From Cinclus cinclus (taxonomy: Eukaryota > Chordata > Aves > Passeriformes > Cinclidae): a stretch of 64,000 nt of DNA. Both the position numbers and the translations under genes were made by a program. The notes under the pieces are model-generated. The model had not been told where the DNA came from and did not search any database. It saw only the letters and a program-made list of their open reading frames with translations. This document shows positions 9,057-22,957 of the stretch, in pieces (within the stretch, counting starts at the first letter, position 1; every line of letters starts with the position of its first letter). Location: positions 36,652,654 through 36,716,653 of the forward strand of contig NC_085052.1 in assembly GCF_963662255.1 (NCBI RefSeq), in the 5' to 3' direction.

Positions 9057-11019
9057 AAGGGATTCTTAGATTGTTAGCCTGCATTGGGTCACAATGGTTC
9101 CTTGCTTCTCTTAACCCCTGTGCTGTCACAATGCATCCCATGCCCTTTTAGGCCACTTGATGTCACAATGAATCATTTAATTCTTGGCCTCCATGGTGGC
9201 GTAATTGTACCAGGTTTTAATTGGGCCCCATGCTTTCACAATATATCCCTGCCCCTTTTAGGCCCATTGGTGTCAAAAGGGATCATTAGATTGTTAGCCT
9301 CCATTGGGTCACAATGGATCCTTGCTTCTCTTAACCCCTGTGCTGTCACAATGCATCCCATGCCCTTTTAGGCCACATGACGTCACAATGAATTATTTGA
9401 TTCTTGGCCTCCATGGCGGCATAATAGATCCTTGCTTCTATTGGTCCCCGTGCTGTAACAATCCATCCCTGGCACTTTTTATACCCCCTGGTGCCACAAG
9501 GGATCATTAGATTGTTAGCCTGCATTGGGTCACAATGGTTCCTTGCTTCTCTTAACCTCTGTGGTGTCACAATGCATCCCATGCCCTTTTAGGCCACTTG
9601 ATGTCACAATGAATCATTTGATTCTTGGCCTCCATGGTGTCATAATGGTTCCTTGTTTCTATTGGGCCCCATGTTGTCACAATTCATCCCTGGCCCTTTT
9701 ACGCCCCCTGGTGTCAAATGGGATCCTCGGAATATTAGCCTCCATTGGGTCACAATGGTTCCTTGCTTCTCTTAACCACTGTGCTGTCACAATGCATCCC
9801 ATGCCCTTTTAGGCCACTTGGTCTTACAATGAACCATTTGATTCTTGGCCTTCATGGTGTCATATTGGTTCCTTGCTTCTATAGGTCCCCATGCTGTCAG
9901 AGTCCATCCGTGGTCCTTTTGCGCCCCCTGGTGTCAAAAGGGATTCTTAGATTGTTAGCCTGCATTGGGTCACAATGGATCCTTGCTTCTCTTAACCCCT
10001 GTGCTGTCACAATGCATCCCATGCCCTTTTAGGCCACTTGATGTCACAATGAATCATTTGATTCTTGGCCTCCATGGTGGCATAATTGTACCAGGTTTTA
10101 CTTGGGCCCCATGCTTTCACAATTCATCCCTGCCCCTTTTAGGCCCATTGGTGTCACAAGGGATCATTAGATTGTTAGCCTGCATTGGGTCACAATGGTT
10201 CCTTGCTTCTCTTAACCTCTGTGGTGTCACAATGCATCCCATGCCCTTTTAGGCCACTTGATGTCACAATGAATCATTTGATTCTTGGCCTCCATTGTGG
10301 CATAATAGATCCTTGCTTCTATTGGTCCCCGTGCTGTAACAATCCATCCCTGGCCCTTTTTATGCCCCCTGGTGCCACAAGGGATCATTAGATTGTTAGC
10401 CTGCATTGGGTCACAATGGTTCCTTGCTTCTCTTAACCTCTGTGGTGTCACAATGCATTCCAAGCCCTTTTAGGCCACTTGGTCTTACAATGAACCATTT
10501 GATTCTTGGCCTCCATGGTGTCATAATGGTCCCTTGCTTCTATAGGACCCCATGCTGTCAGAGTTCATCCGTGGTCCTTTTGCGCCCCCTGGTGTCCAAT
10601 GGGATTCTTAGATTGTTAGCCTGCATTGGGTCACAATGGATCCTTGCTTCTCTTAACCCCTGTGCTGTCACAATGCATCCCATGCCCTTTTAGGCCACTT
10701 GATGTCACAATGAATCATTTGATTCTTGGCCTCCATGGTGTCATAATGGTTCCTTGTTTCTATTGGGCCCCATGCTGTCACAATCCATCCCTGGCCCTTT
10801 TACGCCCCCTGGTGTCAAATGGGATCCTGGGATTATTAGCCTGCATTGGGTCACAATGGTTCCTTGCTTCTCTTAACCTCTGTGGTGTCACAATGCATTC
10901 CAAGCCCTTTTAGGCCACTTGGTCTTACAATGAACCATTTGATTCTTGGCCTTCATGGTGTCATAATGGTTCCTTGCTTCTATAGGTCCCCATGCTGTCA
11001 GAGTTCATTCGTGGTCCTT

Positions 11020-11038
11020 TTGCGCCCCCTGGTGGCAA
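11020..11038 (-). promoter_or_regulatory. CTCF-like site, exact core (D' monomer)
   Basis: Exact core in the D' monomer starting at 10846. The 34-mer carries two such exact sites 1,982 bp apart. Confidence 0.6.
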
Positions 11039-14000
11039 AAGGGATTCTTAGATTGTTAGCCTGCATTGGGTCACAATGGATCCTTGCTTCTCTTAACCCC
11101 TGTGCTGTCACAATGCATCCCATGCCCTTTTAGGCCACTTGATGTCACAATGAATCATTTGATTCTTGGCCTCCATGGTGGCCTAATTGTACCAGGTTTT
11201 AATTGGGCCCCATGCTTTCACAATTCATCCCTGCACCTTTTAGGCCCATTGGTGTCACAAGGTATCATTAGATTGTTAGCCTGCATTGGGTCACAATGGT
11301 TCCTTGCTTCTCTTAACCTCTGTGGTGTCACAATGCATCCCATGCCCTTTTAGGCCACTTGATGTCACAATGAATCATTTGATTCTTGGCCTCCATGGTG
11401 GCATAATTGTACCAGGTTTTACTTGGGCCCCATGCTTTCACAATTCATCCCTGCCCCTTTTAGGCCCATTGGTGTCACAAGGTATCATTAGATTGTTAGC
11501 CTGCATTGGGTCACAATGGTTCCTTGCTTCTCTTAACCTCTGTGGTGTCACAATGCATCCCATGCCCTTTTAGGCCACTTGATGTCACAATGAATCATTT
11601 GATTCTTGGCCTCCATGGTGTCATAATGGTTCCTTGTTTCTATTGGGCCCCATGCTGTCACAATTCATCCCTGGCCCTTTTACGCCCCCTGGTGTCAAAT
11701 GGGATCCTGGGATTATTAGCCTCCATTGGGTCACAATGGATCCTTGCTTCTCTTAACCCCTGTGCTGTCACAATGCATCCCATGCCCTTTTAGGCCACTT
11801 GATGTCACAATGAATCATTTGATTCTTGGCCTCCATGGTGGCCTAATTGTACCAGGTTTTACTTGGGCCCCATGCTGTCACAATTCATCCCTGGCCCTTT
11901 TATGCCCATTGGTGTCAAAAGGGATCATTAGATTGTTAGCCTCCATTGGGTCACAATGGATCCTTACTTCTCTTAACCCCTGTGCTGTCACAATGCATCC
12001 CATGCCCTTTTAGGCCACATGACGTCACAATGAATTATTTGATTCTTGGCCTCCATGGCGGCATAATAGATCCTTGCTTCTATTGGTACACGTGCTGTAA
12101 CAATCCATCCCTGGCCCTTTTTATACCCCCTGGTGCCACAAGGGATCATTAGATTGTTAGCCTGCATTGGGTCACAATGGTTCCTTGCTTCTCTTAACCT
12201 CTGTGGTGTCACAATGCATCCCATGCCCTTTTAGGCCACTTGATGTCACAATGAATCATTTGATTCTTGGCCTCCATGGTGTCATAATGGTTCCTTGTTT
12301 CTATTGGGCCCCATGTTGTCACAATTCATCCCTGGCCCTTTTACGCCCCCTGGTGTCAAATGGGATCCTCGGAATATTAGCCTCCATTGGGTCACAATGG
12401 TTCCTTGCTTCTCTTAACCACTGTGCTGTCACAATGCATCCCATGCCCTTTTAGGCCACTTGGTCTTACAATGAACCATTTGATTCTTGGCCTTCATGGT
12501 GTCATAATGGTTCCTTGCTTCTATAGGTCCCCATGCTGTCAGAATCCATCCGTGGTCCTTTTGCCCCCCCTGGTGTCAAAAGGGATTCTTAGATTGTTAG
12601 CCTGCATTGGGTCACAATGGTTCCTTGCTTCTCTTAACCCCTGTGCTGTCACAATGCATCCCATGCCCTTTTAGGCCACTTGATGTCACAATGAATCATT
12701 TGATTCTTGGCCTCCATGGTGGCATAATTGTACCAGGTTTTACTTGGGCCCCATGCTTTCACAATTCATCCCTGCCCCTTTTAGGCCCATTGGTGTCACA
12801 AGGGATCATTAGATTGTTAGCCTGCATTGGGTCACAATGGTTCCTTGCTTCTCTTAACCTCTGTGGTGTCACAATGCATCCCATGCCCTTTTAGGCCACT
12901 TGATGTCACAATGAATCATTTGATTCTTGGCCTCCATGGTGGCATAATAGATCCTTGCTTCTATTGGTCCCCGTGCTGTAACAATCCATCCCTGGCCCTT
13001 TTTATGCCCCCTGGTGCCACAAGGGATCATTAGATTGTTAGCCTGCATTGGGTCACAATGGTTCCTTGCTTCTCTTAACCTCTGTGGTGTCACAATGCAT
13101 TCCAAGCTCTTTTAGGCCACTTGGTCTTACAATGAACCATTTGATTCTTGGCCTCCATGGTGTCATAATGGTTCCTTGCTTCTATAGGACCCCATGCTGT
13201 CAGAGTTCATCCGTGGTCCTTTTGCGCCCCCTGGTGTCAAAAGGGATTCTTAGATTGGTAGCCTGCATTGGGTCACAATGGATCCTTGCTTCTCTTAACC
13301 CCTGTGCTGTCACAATGCATCCCATGCCCTTTTAGGCCACTTGATGTCACAATGAATCATTTGATTCTTGGCCTCCATGGTGGCCTAATTGTACCAGGTT
13401 TTACTTGGGCCCCATGCTTTCACAATTCATCCCTGCACCTTTTAGGCCCATTGGTGTCACAAGGTATCATTAGATTGTTAGCCTGCATTGGGTCACAATG
13501 GTTCCTCGCTTCTCTTAACCTCTGTGGTGTCACAATGCATCCCATGCCCTTTTAGGCCACTTGATGTCACAATGAATCATTTGATTCTTGGCCTCCATGG
13601 TGGCATAATTGTACCAGGTTTTACTTGGGCCCCATGCTTTCACAATTCATCCCTGCCCCTTTTAGGCCCATTGGTGTCACAAGGTATCATTAGATTGTTA
13701 GCCAGCATTGGGTCACAATGGTTCCTTGCTTCTCTTAACCTCTGTGGTGTCACAATGCATCCCATGCCCTTTTAGGCCACTTGATGTCACAATGAATCAT
13801 TTGATTCTTGGCCTCCATGGTGTCATAATGGTTCCTTGTTTCTATTGGGCCCCATGCTGTCACAATTCATCCCTGGCCCTTTTACGCCCCCTGGTGTCAA
13901 ATGGGATCCTGGGATTATTAGCCTCCATTGGGTCACAATGGATCCTTGCTTCTCTTAACCCCTGTGCTGTCACAATGCATCCCATGCCCTTTTAGGCCAC

Positions 14001-16524
14001 TTGATGTCACAATGAATCATTTGATTCTTGGCCTCCATGGTGGCCTAATTGTACCAGGTTTTACTTGGGCCCCATGCTTTCACAATTCATCCCTGCCCCT
14101 TTTAGGCCCATTGGTGTCACAAGGGATCATTAGATTGTTAGCCTGCATTGGGTCACAATGGTTCCTTGCTTCTCTTAACCTCTGTGGTGTCACAATGCAT
14201 CCCATGCCCTTTTAGGCCACTTGATGTCACAATGAATCATTTGATTCTTGGCCTCCATGGTGTCATAATAGATCCTTGCTTCTATTGGTCCCCGTGCTGT
14301 AACAATCCATCCCTGGCCCTTTTTATACCCCCTGGTGCCACAAGGGATCATTAGATTGTTAGCCTGCATTGGGTCACAATGGTTCCTTGCTTCTCTTAAC
14401 CTCTGTGGTGTCACAATGCATCCCATGCCCTTTTAGGCCACTTGATGTCACAATGAATCATTTGATTCTTGGCCTCCATGGTGGCATAATAGATCCTTGC
14501 TTCTATTGGTCCCCGTGCTGTAACAATACATCCCTGGCCCTTTTTATGCCCCCTGATGCCACAAGGGATCATTAGATTGTTAGCCTGCATTGGGTCACAA
14601 TGGTTCCTTGCTTCTCTTAACCTCTGTGGTGTCACAATGCATCCCATGCCCTTTTAGGCCACTTGATGTCACAATGAATTATTTGATTCTTGGCCTCCAT
14701 GGTGGCCTAATTGTACCAGGTTTTACTTGGGCCCCATGCTTTCACAATTCATCCCTGCCCCTTTTAGGCCCATTGGTGTCACAAGGAATCATTAGATTGT
14801 TAGCCTGCATCGGGTCACAATGGTTCCTTGCTTCTCTTAACCTCTGTGGTGTCACAATGCATCCCATGCCCTTTTAGGCCACTTGATGTCACAATGAATC
14901 ATTTGATTCTTGGCCTCCATGGTGTCATAATGGTTCCTTGTTTCTATTGGGCCCCATGCTGTCACAATTCATCCCTGGCCCTTTTACGCCCCCTGGTGTC
15001 AAATGGGATCCAGGGATTATTAGCCTCCATTGGGTAACAATGGATCCTTGCTTCTCTTAACCCCTGTGCTGTCACAATGCATCCCATGCCCTTTTAGGCC
15101 ACTTGATGTCACAATGAATCATTTGATTCTTGGCCTCCATGGTGGTGTAATTGTACCAGGTTTTAATTGGGCCCCATGCTTTCACAATACATCCCTGCCC
15201 CTTTTAGGCCCATTGATGTCAAAAGGGATCATTAGATTGTTAGCCTCCATTGGGTCACAATGGATCCTTACTTCTCTTAACCCCTGTGCTGTCACAATGC
15301 ATCCCATGCCCTTTTAGGCCACTTGATGTCACAATGAATTATTTGATTCTTGGCCTCCATGGCGGCATAATAGATCCTTGCTTCTATTGGTACACGTGCT
15401 GTAACAATCCATCCCTGGCCCTTTTTATACCCCCTGGTGCCACAAGGGATCATTAGATTGTTAGCCTGCATTGGGTCACAATGGTTCCTTGCTTCTCTTA
15501 ACCTCTGTGGTGTCACAATGCATCCCATGCCCTTTTAGGCCACTTGATGTCACAATGAATCATTTGATTCTTGGCCTCCATGGTGGCATAATAGATCCTT
15601 GCTTCTATTGGTCCCCGTGCTGTAACAATACATCCCTGGCCCTTTTTATGCCCCCTGATGCCACAAGGGATCATTAGATTGTTAGCCTGCATTGGGTCAC
15701 AATGGTTCCTTGCTTCTCTTAACCTCTGTGGTGTCACAATCCATTCCAAGCCCTTTTAGGCCACTTGTCTTACAATGAACCATTTGATTCTTGGCCTCCA
15801 TGGTGTCATAATGGTTCCTTGCTTCTATAGGACCCCATGCTGTCAGAGTTCATCCGTGGTCATTTTACGCCCCCTGGTGTCCATTGGGATTCTTAGATTG
15901 TTAGCCTGCATTGGGTCACAATGGATCCTTGCTTCTCTTAACCCCTGTGCTGTCACAATGCATCCCATGCCCTTTTAGGCCACTTGATGTCACAATGAAT
16001 CATTTGATTCTTGGCCTCCATGGTGGCCTAATTGTACCAGGTTTTACTTGGGCCCCATGCTGTAACAAATCATCCCTGCACCTTTTAGGCCCATTGGTGT
16101 CACAAGGGATCATTAGATTGTTAGCCTGCATTGGGTCACAATGGTTCCTTGCTTCTCTTAACCTCTGTGGTGTCACAATGCATCCCATGCCCTTTTAGGC
16201 CACTTGATGTCACAATGAATCATTTGATTCTTGGCCTCCATGGTGTCATAATGGTTCCTTGTTTCTATTGGGCCCCATGCTGTCACAATCCATCCCTGGC
16301 CCTTTTACGCCCCCTGGTGTCAAATGGGATCCTGGGATTATTAGCCAGCATTGGGTCACAATGGTTCCTTGCTTCTCTTAACCTCTGTGGTGTCACAATG
16401 CATTCCAAGCCCTTTTAGGCCACTTGGTCTTACAATGAACCATTTGATTCTTGGCCTTCATGGTGTCATAATGGTTCCTTGCTTCTATAGGTCCCCATGC
16501 TGTCAGAGTTCATTCGTGGTCCTT

Positions 16525-16543
16525 TTGCGCCCCCTGGTGGCAA
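16525..16543 (-). promoter_or_regulatory. CTCF-like site, exact core (D' monomer)
   Basis: Exact core in the D' monomer starting at 16351, second 34-mer copy, 7,487 bp from its partner at 9038. Confidence 0.6.
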
Positions 16544-18506
16544 AAGGGATTCTTAGATTGTTAGCCTGCATGGGGTCACAATGGTTCCTTGCTTCTCTTA
16601 ACCCCTGTGCTGTCACAATGCATCCCATGCCCTTTTAGGCCACTTGATGTCACAATGAATCATTTAATTCTTGGCCTCCATGGTGGCGTAATTGTACCAG
16701 GTTTTAATTGGGCCCCATGCTTTCACAATATATCCCTGCCCCTTTTAGGCCCATTGGTGTCAAAAGGGATCATTAGATTGTTAGCCTCCATTGGGTCACA
16801 ATGGATCCTTGCTTCTCTTAACCCCTGTGCTGTCACAATGCATCCCATGCCCTTTTAGGCCACATGACGTCACAATGAATTATTTGATTATTGGCCTCCA
16901 TGGCGGCATAATAGATCCTTGCTTCTATTGGTCCCCGTGCTGTAACAATCCATCCCTGGCACTTTTTATACCCCCTGGTGCCACAAGGGATCATTAGATT
17001 GTTAGCCTGCATTGGGTCACAATGGTTCCTTGCTTCTCTTAACCTCTGTGGTGTCACAATGCATCCCATGCCCTTTTAGGCCACTTGATGTCACAATGAA
17101 TCATTTGATTCTTGGCCTCCATGGTGTCATAATGGTTCCTTGTTTCTATTGGGCCCCATGTTGTCACAATTCATCCCTGGCCCTTTTACGCCCCCTGGTG
17201 TCAAATGGGATCCTCGGAATATTAGCCTCCATTGGGTCACAATGGTTCCTTGCTTCTCTTAACCACTGTGCTGTCACAATGCATCCCATGCCCTTTTAGG
17301 CCACTTGGTCTTACAATGAACCATTTGATTCTTGGCCTTCATGGTGTCATATTGGTTCCTTGCTTCTATAGGTCCCCATGCTGTCAGAGTCCATCCGTGG
17401 TCCTTTTGCGCCCCCTGGTGTCAAAAGGGATTCTTAGATTGTTAGCCTGCATTGGGTCACAATGGATCCTTGCTTCTCTTAACCCCTGTGCTGTCACAAT
17501 GCATCCCATGCCCTTTTAGGCCACTTGATGTCACAATGAATCATTTGATTCTTGGCCTCCATGGTGGCATAATTGTACCAGGTTTTACTTGGGCCCCATG
17601 CTTTCACAATTCATCCCTGCCCCTTTTAGGCCCATTGGTGTCACAAGGGATCATTAGATTGTTAGCCTGCATTGGGTCACAATGGTTCCTTGCTTCTCTT
17701 AACCTCTGTGGTGTCACAATGCATCCCATGCCCTTTTAGGCCACTTGATGTCACAATGAATCATTTGATTCTTGGCCTCCATGGTGTCATAATAGATCCT
17801 TGCTTCTATTGGTCCCCGTGCTGTAACAATCCATCCCTGGCCCTTTTTATGCCCCCTGGTGCCACAAGGGATCATTAGATTGTTAGCCTGCATTGGGTCA
17901 CAATGGTTCCTTGCTTCTCTTAACCTCTGTGGTGTCACAATGCATTCCAAGCCCTTTTAGGCCACTTGGTCTTACAATGAACCATTTGATTCTTGGCCTC
18001 CATGGTGTCATAATGGTCCCTTGCTTCTATAGGACCCCATGCTGTCAGAGTTCATCCGTGGTCCTTTTGCGCCCCCTGGTGTCCAATGGGATTCTTAGAT
18101 TGTTAGCCTGCATTGGGTCACAATGGATCCTTGCTTCTCTTAACCCCTGTGCTGTCACAATGCATCCCATGCCCTTTTAGGCCACTTGATGTCACAATGA
18201 ATCATTTGATTCTTGGCCTCCATGGTGTCATAATGGTTCCTTGTTTCTATTGGGCCCCATGCTGTCACAATCCATCCCTGGCCCTTTTACGCCCCCTGGT
18301 GTCAAATGGGATCCTGGGATTATTAGCCTGCATTGGGTCACAATGGTTCCTTGCTTCTCTTAACCTCTGTGGTGTCACAATGCATTCCAAGCCCTTTTAG
18401 GCCACTTGGTCTTACAATGAACCATTTGATTCTTGGCCTTCATGGTGTCATAATGGTTCCTTGCTTCTATAGGTCCCCATGCTGTCAGAGTTCATTCGTG
18501 GTCCTT

Positions 18507-18525
18507 TTGCGCCCCCTGGTGGCAA
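18507..18525 (-). promoter_or_regulatory. CTCF-like site, exact core (D' monomer)
   Basis: Exact core in the D' monomer starting at 18333, partner of 11020. Confidence 0.6.
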
Positions 18526-19212
18526 AAGGGATTCTTAGATTGTTAGCCTGCATTGGGTCACAATGGATCCTTGCTTCTCTTAACCCCTGTGCTGTCACAA
18601 TGCATCCCATGCCCTTTTAGGCCACTTGATGTCACAATGAATCATTTGATTCTTGGCCTCCATGGTGGCCTAATTGTACCAGGTTTTACTTGGGCCCCAT
18701 GCTTTCACAATTCATCCCTGCACCTTTTAGGCCCATTGGTGTCACAAGGTATCATTAGATTGTTAGCCTGCATTGGGTCACAATGGTTCCTTGCTTCTCT
18801 TAACCTCTGTGGTGTCACAATGCATCCCATGCCCTTTTAGGCCACTTGATGTCACAATGAATCATTTGATTCTTGGCCTCCATGGTGGCATAATTGTACC
18901 AGGTTTTACTTGGGCCCCATGCTTTCACAATTCATCCCTGCCCCTTTTAGGCCCATTGGTGTCACAAGGTATCATTAGATTGTTAGCCTGCATTGGGTCA
19001 CAATGGTTCCTTGCTTCTCTTAACCTCTGTGGTGTCACAATGCATCCCATGCCCTTTTAGGCCACTTGATGTCACAATGAATCATTTGATTCTTGGCCTC
19101 CATGGTGTCATAATGGTTCCTTGTTTCTATTTGGCCCCATGCTGTCACAATTCATCCCTGGCCCTTTTACGCCCCCTGGTGTCAAATGGGATCCTGGGAT
19201 TATTAGCCTCCA

Positions 19213-20974
19213 TTGGGTCACAATGGATCCTTGCTTCTCTTAACCCCTGTGCTGTCACAATGCATCCCATGCCCTTTTAGGCCACTTGATGTCACAATGA
19301 ATCATTTGATTCTTGGCCTCCATGGTGGCCTAATTGTACCAGGTTTTACTTGGGCCCCATGCTGTCACAATTCATCCCTGGCCCTTTTATGCCCATTGGT
19401 GTCAAAAGGGATCATTAGATTGTTAGCCTCCATTGGGTCACAATGGATCCTTACTTCTCTTAACCTCTGTGCTGTCACAATGCATCCCATGCCCTTTTAG
19501 GCCACATGACGTCACAATGAATTATTTGATTCTTGGCCTCCATGGCGGCATAATAGATCCTTGCTTCTATTGGTACACGTGCTGTAACAATCCATCCCTG
19601 TCCCTTTTTATACCCCCTGGTGCCACAAGGGATCATTAGATTGTTAGCCTGCATTGGGTCACAATGGTTCCTTGCTTCTCTTAACCTCTGTGGTGTCACA
19701 ATGCATCCCATGCCCTTTTAGGCCACTTGATGTCACAATGAATCATTTGATTCTTGGCCTCCATGGTGTCATAATGGTTCCTTGTTTCTATTGGGCCCCA
19801 TGTTGTCACAATTCATCCCTGGCCCTTTTACGCCCCCTGGTGTCAAATGGGATCCTCGGAATATTAGCCTCCATTGGGTCACAATGGTTCCTTGCTTCTC
19901 TTAACCACTGTGCTGTCACAATGCATCCCATGCCCTTTTAGGCCACTTGGTCTTACAATGAACCATTTGATTCTTGGCCTTCATGGTGTCATAATGGTTC
20001 CTTGCTTCTATAGGTCCCCATGCTGTCAGAATCCATCCGTGGTCCTTTTGCCCCCCCTGGTGTCAAAAGGGATTCTTAGATTGTTAGCCTGCATTGGGTC
20101 ACAATGGTTCCTTGCTTCTCCTAACCCCTGTGCTGTCACAATGCATCCCATGCCCTTTTAGGCCACTTGATGTCACAATGAATCATTTGATTCTTGGCCT
20201 CCATGGTGGCATAATTGTACCAGGTTTTACTTGGGCCCCATGCTTTCACAATTCATCCCTGCCCCTTTTAGGCCCATTGGTGTCACAAGGGATCATTAGA
20301 TTGTTAGCCTGCATTGGGTCACAATGGTTCCTTGCTTCTCTTAACCTCTGTGGTGTCACAATGCATCCCATGCCCTTTTAGGCCACTTGATGTCACAATG
20401 AATCATTTGATTCTTGGCCTCCATGGTGGCATAATAGATCCTTGCTTCTATTGGTCCCCGTGCTGTAACAATCCATCCCTGGCCCTTTTTATGCCCCCTG
20501 GTGCCACAAGGGATCATTAGATTGTTAGCCTGCATTGGGTCACAATGGTTCCTTGCTTCTCTTAACCTCTGTGGTGTCACAATGCATTCCAAGCCCTTTT
20601 AGGCCACTTGGTCTTACAATGAACCATTTGATTCTTGGCCTCCATGGTGTCATAATGGTTCCTTGCTTCTATAGGACCCCATGCTGTCAGAGTTCATCCG
20701 TCGTCCTTTTGCGCCCCCTGGTGTCCAATGGGATTCTTAGATTGTTAGCCTGCATTGGGTCACAATGGATCCTTGCTTCTCTTAACCCCTGTGCTGTCAC
20801 AATGCATCCCATGCCCTTTTAGGCCACTTGATGTCACAATGAATCATTTGATTCTTGGCCTCCATGGTGGCCTAATTGTACCAGGTTTTACTTGGGCCCC
20901 ATGCTTTCACAATTCATCTCTGCACCTTTTAGGCCCATTGGTGTCACAAGGTATCATTAGATTGTTAGCCTGCA
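19213..20974 (+). repeat. 34-mer HOR, partial copy 3 (8 monomers)
   Basis: Eight monomers (B''-C'-A2-D-B-C-E-B') continue the 7,487-bp register from 11726-13487. At 20975 the expected class B monomer is missing and the order jumps to class A. The D monomer shares the derived TTTTGCCCCCCCTGG with its partner at 12387, which breaks the CpG of the CTCF-like core in both. Confidence 0.82.
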
Positions 20975-22957
20975 TTGGGTCACAATGGTTCCTTGCTTCT
21001 CTTAACCTCTGTGGTGTCACAATGCATCCCATGCCCTTTTAGGCCACTTGATGTCACAATGAATCATTTGATTCTTGGCCTCCATGGTGTCATAATGGTT
21101 CCTTGTTTCTATTGGGCCCCATGCTGTCACAATTCATCCCTGGCCCTTTTACGCCCCCTGGTGTCAAATGGGATCCTGGGATTATTAGCCTCCATTGGGT
21201 CACAATGGATCCTTGCTTCTCTTAACCCCTGTGCTGTCACAATGCATCCCATGCCCTTTTAGGCCACTTGATGTCACAATGAATCATTTGATTCTTGGCC
21301 TCCATGGTGGCCTAATTGTACCAGGTTTTACTTGGGCCCCATGCTGTCACAATTCATCCCTGGCCCTTTTATGCCCATTGGTGTCAAAAGGGATCATTAG
21401 ATTGTTAGCCTCCATTGGGTCACAATGGATCCTTACTTCTCTTAACCCCTGTGCTGTCACAATGCATCCCATGCCCTTTTAGGCCACATGACGTCACAAT
21501 GAATTATTTGATTCTTGGCCTCCATGGCGGCATAATAGATCCTTGCTTCTATTGGTCCCCGTGCTGTAACAATCCATCCCTGGCCCTTTTTATACCCCCT
21601 GGTGCCACAAGGGATCATTAGATTGTTAGCCTGCATTGGGTCACAATGGTTCCTTGCTTCTCTTAACCTCTGTGCTGTCACAATGCATCCCATGCCCTTT
21701 TAGGCCACTTGATGTCACAATGAATCATTTGATTCTTGGCCTCCATGGTGTCATAATGGTTCCTTGTTTCTATTGGGCCCCATGTTGTCACAATTCGTCC
21801 CTGGCCCTTTTACGCCCCCTGGTGTCAAATGGGATCCTGGGATTATTAGCCTCCATTGGGTCACAATGGATCCTTGCTTCTCTTAACCCCTGTGCTGTCA
21901 CAATGCATCCCATGCCCTTTTAGGCCACTTGATGTCACAATGAATTATTTGATTCTTGGCCTCCATGGTGGCCTAATTTTACCAGGTTTTACTTGGGCCC
22001 CATGCTTTCACAATTCATCCCTGCCCCTTTTAGGCCCATTGGTGTCACAAGGGATCATTAGATTGTTAGCCTGCATCGGGTCACAATGGTTCCTTGCTTC
22101 TCTTAACCTCTGTGGTGTCACAATGCATCCCATGCCCTTTTAGGCCACTTGATGTCACAATGAATCATTTGATTCTTGGCCTCCATGGTGTCATAATGTT
22201 TTCTTGTTTCTATTGGGCCCCATGCTGTCACAATTCATCCCTGGCCCTTTTACGCCCCCTGGTGTCAAATGGGATCCAGGGATTATTAGCCTCCATTGGG
22301 TAACAATGGATCCTTGCTTCTCTTAACCCCTGTGCTGTCACAATGCATCCCATGCCCTTTTAGGCCACTTGATGTCACAATGAATCATTTGATTCTTGGC
22401 CTCCATGGTGGTGTAATTGTACCAGGTTTTAATTGGGCCCCATGCTTTCACAATACATCCCTGCCCCTTTTAGGCCCATTGATGTCAAAAGGGATCATTA
22501 GATTGTTAGCCTCCATTGGGTCACAATGGATCCTTACTTCTCTTAACCCCTGTGCTGTCACAATGCATCCCATGCCCTTTTAGGCCACTTGATGTCACAA
22601 TGAATTATTTGATTCTTGGCCTCCATGGCGGCATAATAGATCCTTGCTTCTATTGGTCCCCGTGCTGTAACAATCCATCCCTGGCCCTTTTTATACCCCC
22701 TGGTGCCACAAGGGATCATTAGATTGTTAGCCTGCATTGGGTCACAATGGTTCCTTGCTTCTCTTAACCTCTGTGGTGTCACAATGCATCCCATGCCCTT
22801 TTAGGCCACTTGATGTCACAATGAATCATTTGATTCTTGGCCTCCATGGTGGCATAATAGATCCTTGCTTCTATTGGTCCCCGTGCTGTAACAATACATC
22901 CCTGGCCCTTTTTATGCCCCCTGATGCCACAAGGGATCATTAGATTGTTAGCCTGCA
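19874..22957 (+). repeat. 14-mer HOR copy (3,084 bp)
   Basis: Order D-B-C-E-B'-A-B''-C'-A-B-A-B-C-C. It matches 22958-26261, with offset 3,084 for the first five monomers and 3,304 afterwards, because the later copy has one more B monomer. It overlaps the tail of the 34-mer register, so the first five monomers belong to both patterns. The A monomer at 22076 has private changes (ATAATGTTTTCTTG). Confidence 0.8.

Larger units (their letters stand above)
4239..11725 (+). repeat. 34-mer HOR, copy 1 (7,487 bp)
   Basis: Thirty-four monomers whose classes all recur at a constant offset of 7,487 bp (4239 to 11726, 5561 to 13048, 7543 to 15030, 9084 to 16571, 11506 to 18993). Copies share rare variants: a one-base S2 deletion near 8281, GGGTAACAATGG at 7543 and the C-subtype doublet at 7763 and 7984. 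Differences I noticed between copies number about a dozen, for example GTACTAGG against GTACCAGG near 6125 and 13612, and TGCATTGGGG against TGCATGGGGT near 8867 and 16570. Identity is therefore probably above 99%, pending alignment. Confidence 0.88.
11726..19212 (+). repeat. 34-mer HOR, copy 2 (7,487 bp)
   Basis: Same 34-monomer order and length as 4239-11725, joined to it without spacer. It shares the deletion in S2 (near 15768) and the GGGTAACAATGG monomer at 15030. Private changes include a TGCATGGGGTC at 16570, TTGATTATTGG near 16889 and TATTTGGCCCC near 19130. Confidence 0.88.

Noticed and set aside
12387..12674. Assembly duplication as the sole cause of the 7,487-bp copies
   Set aside because: Copies differ at scattered single bases and each has private changes, which argues for real copies, though read evidence is needed to exclude partial artefact.
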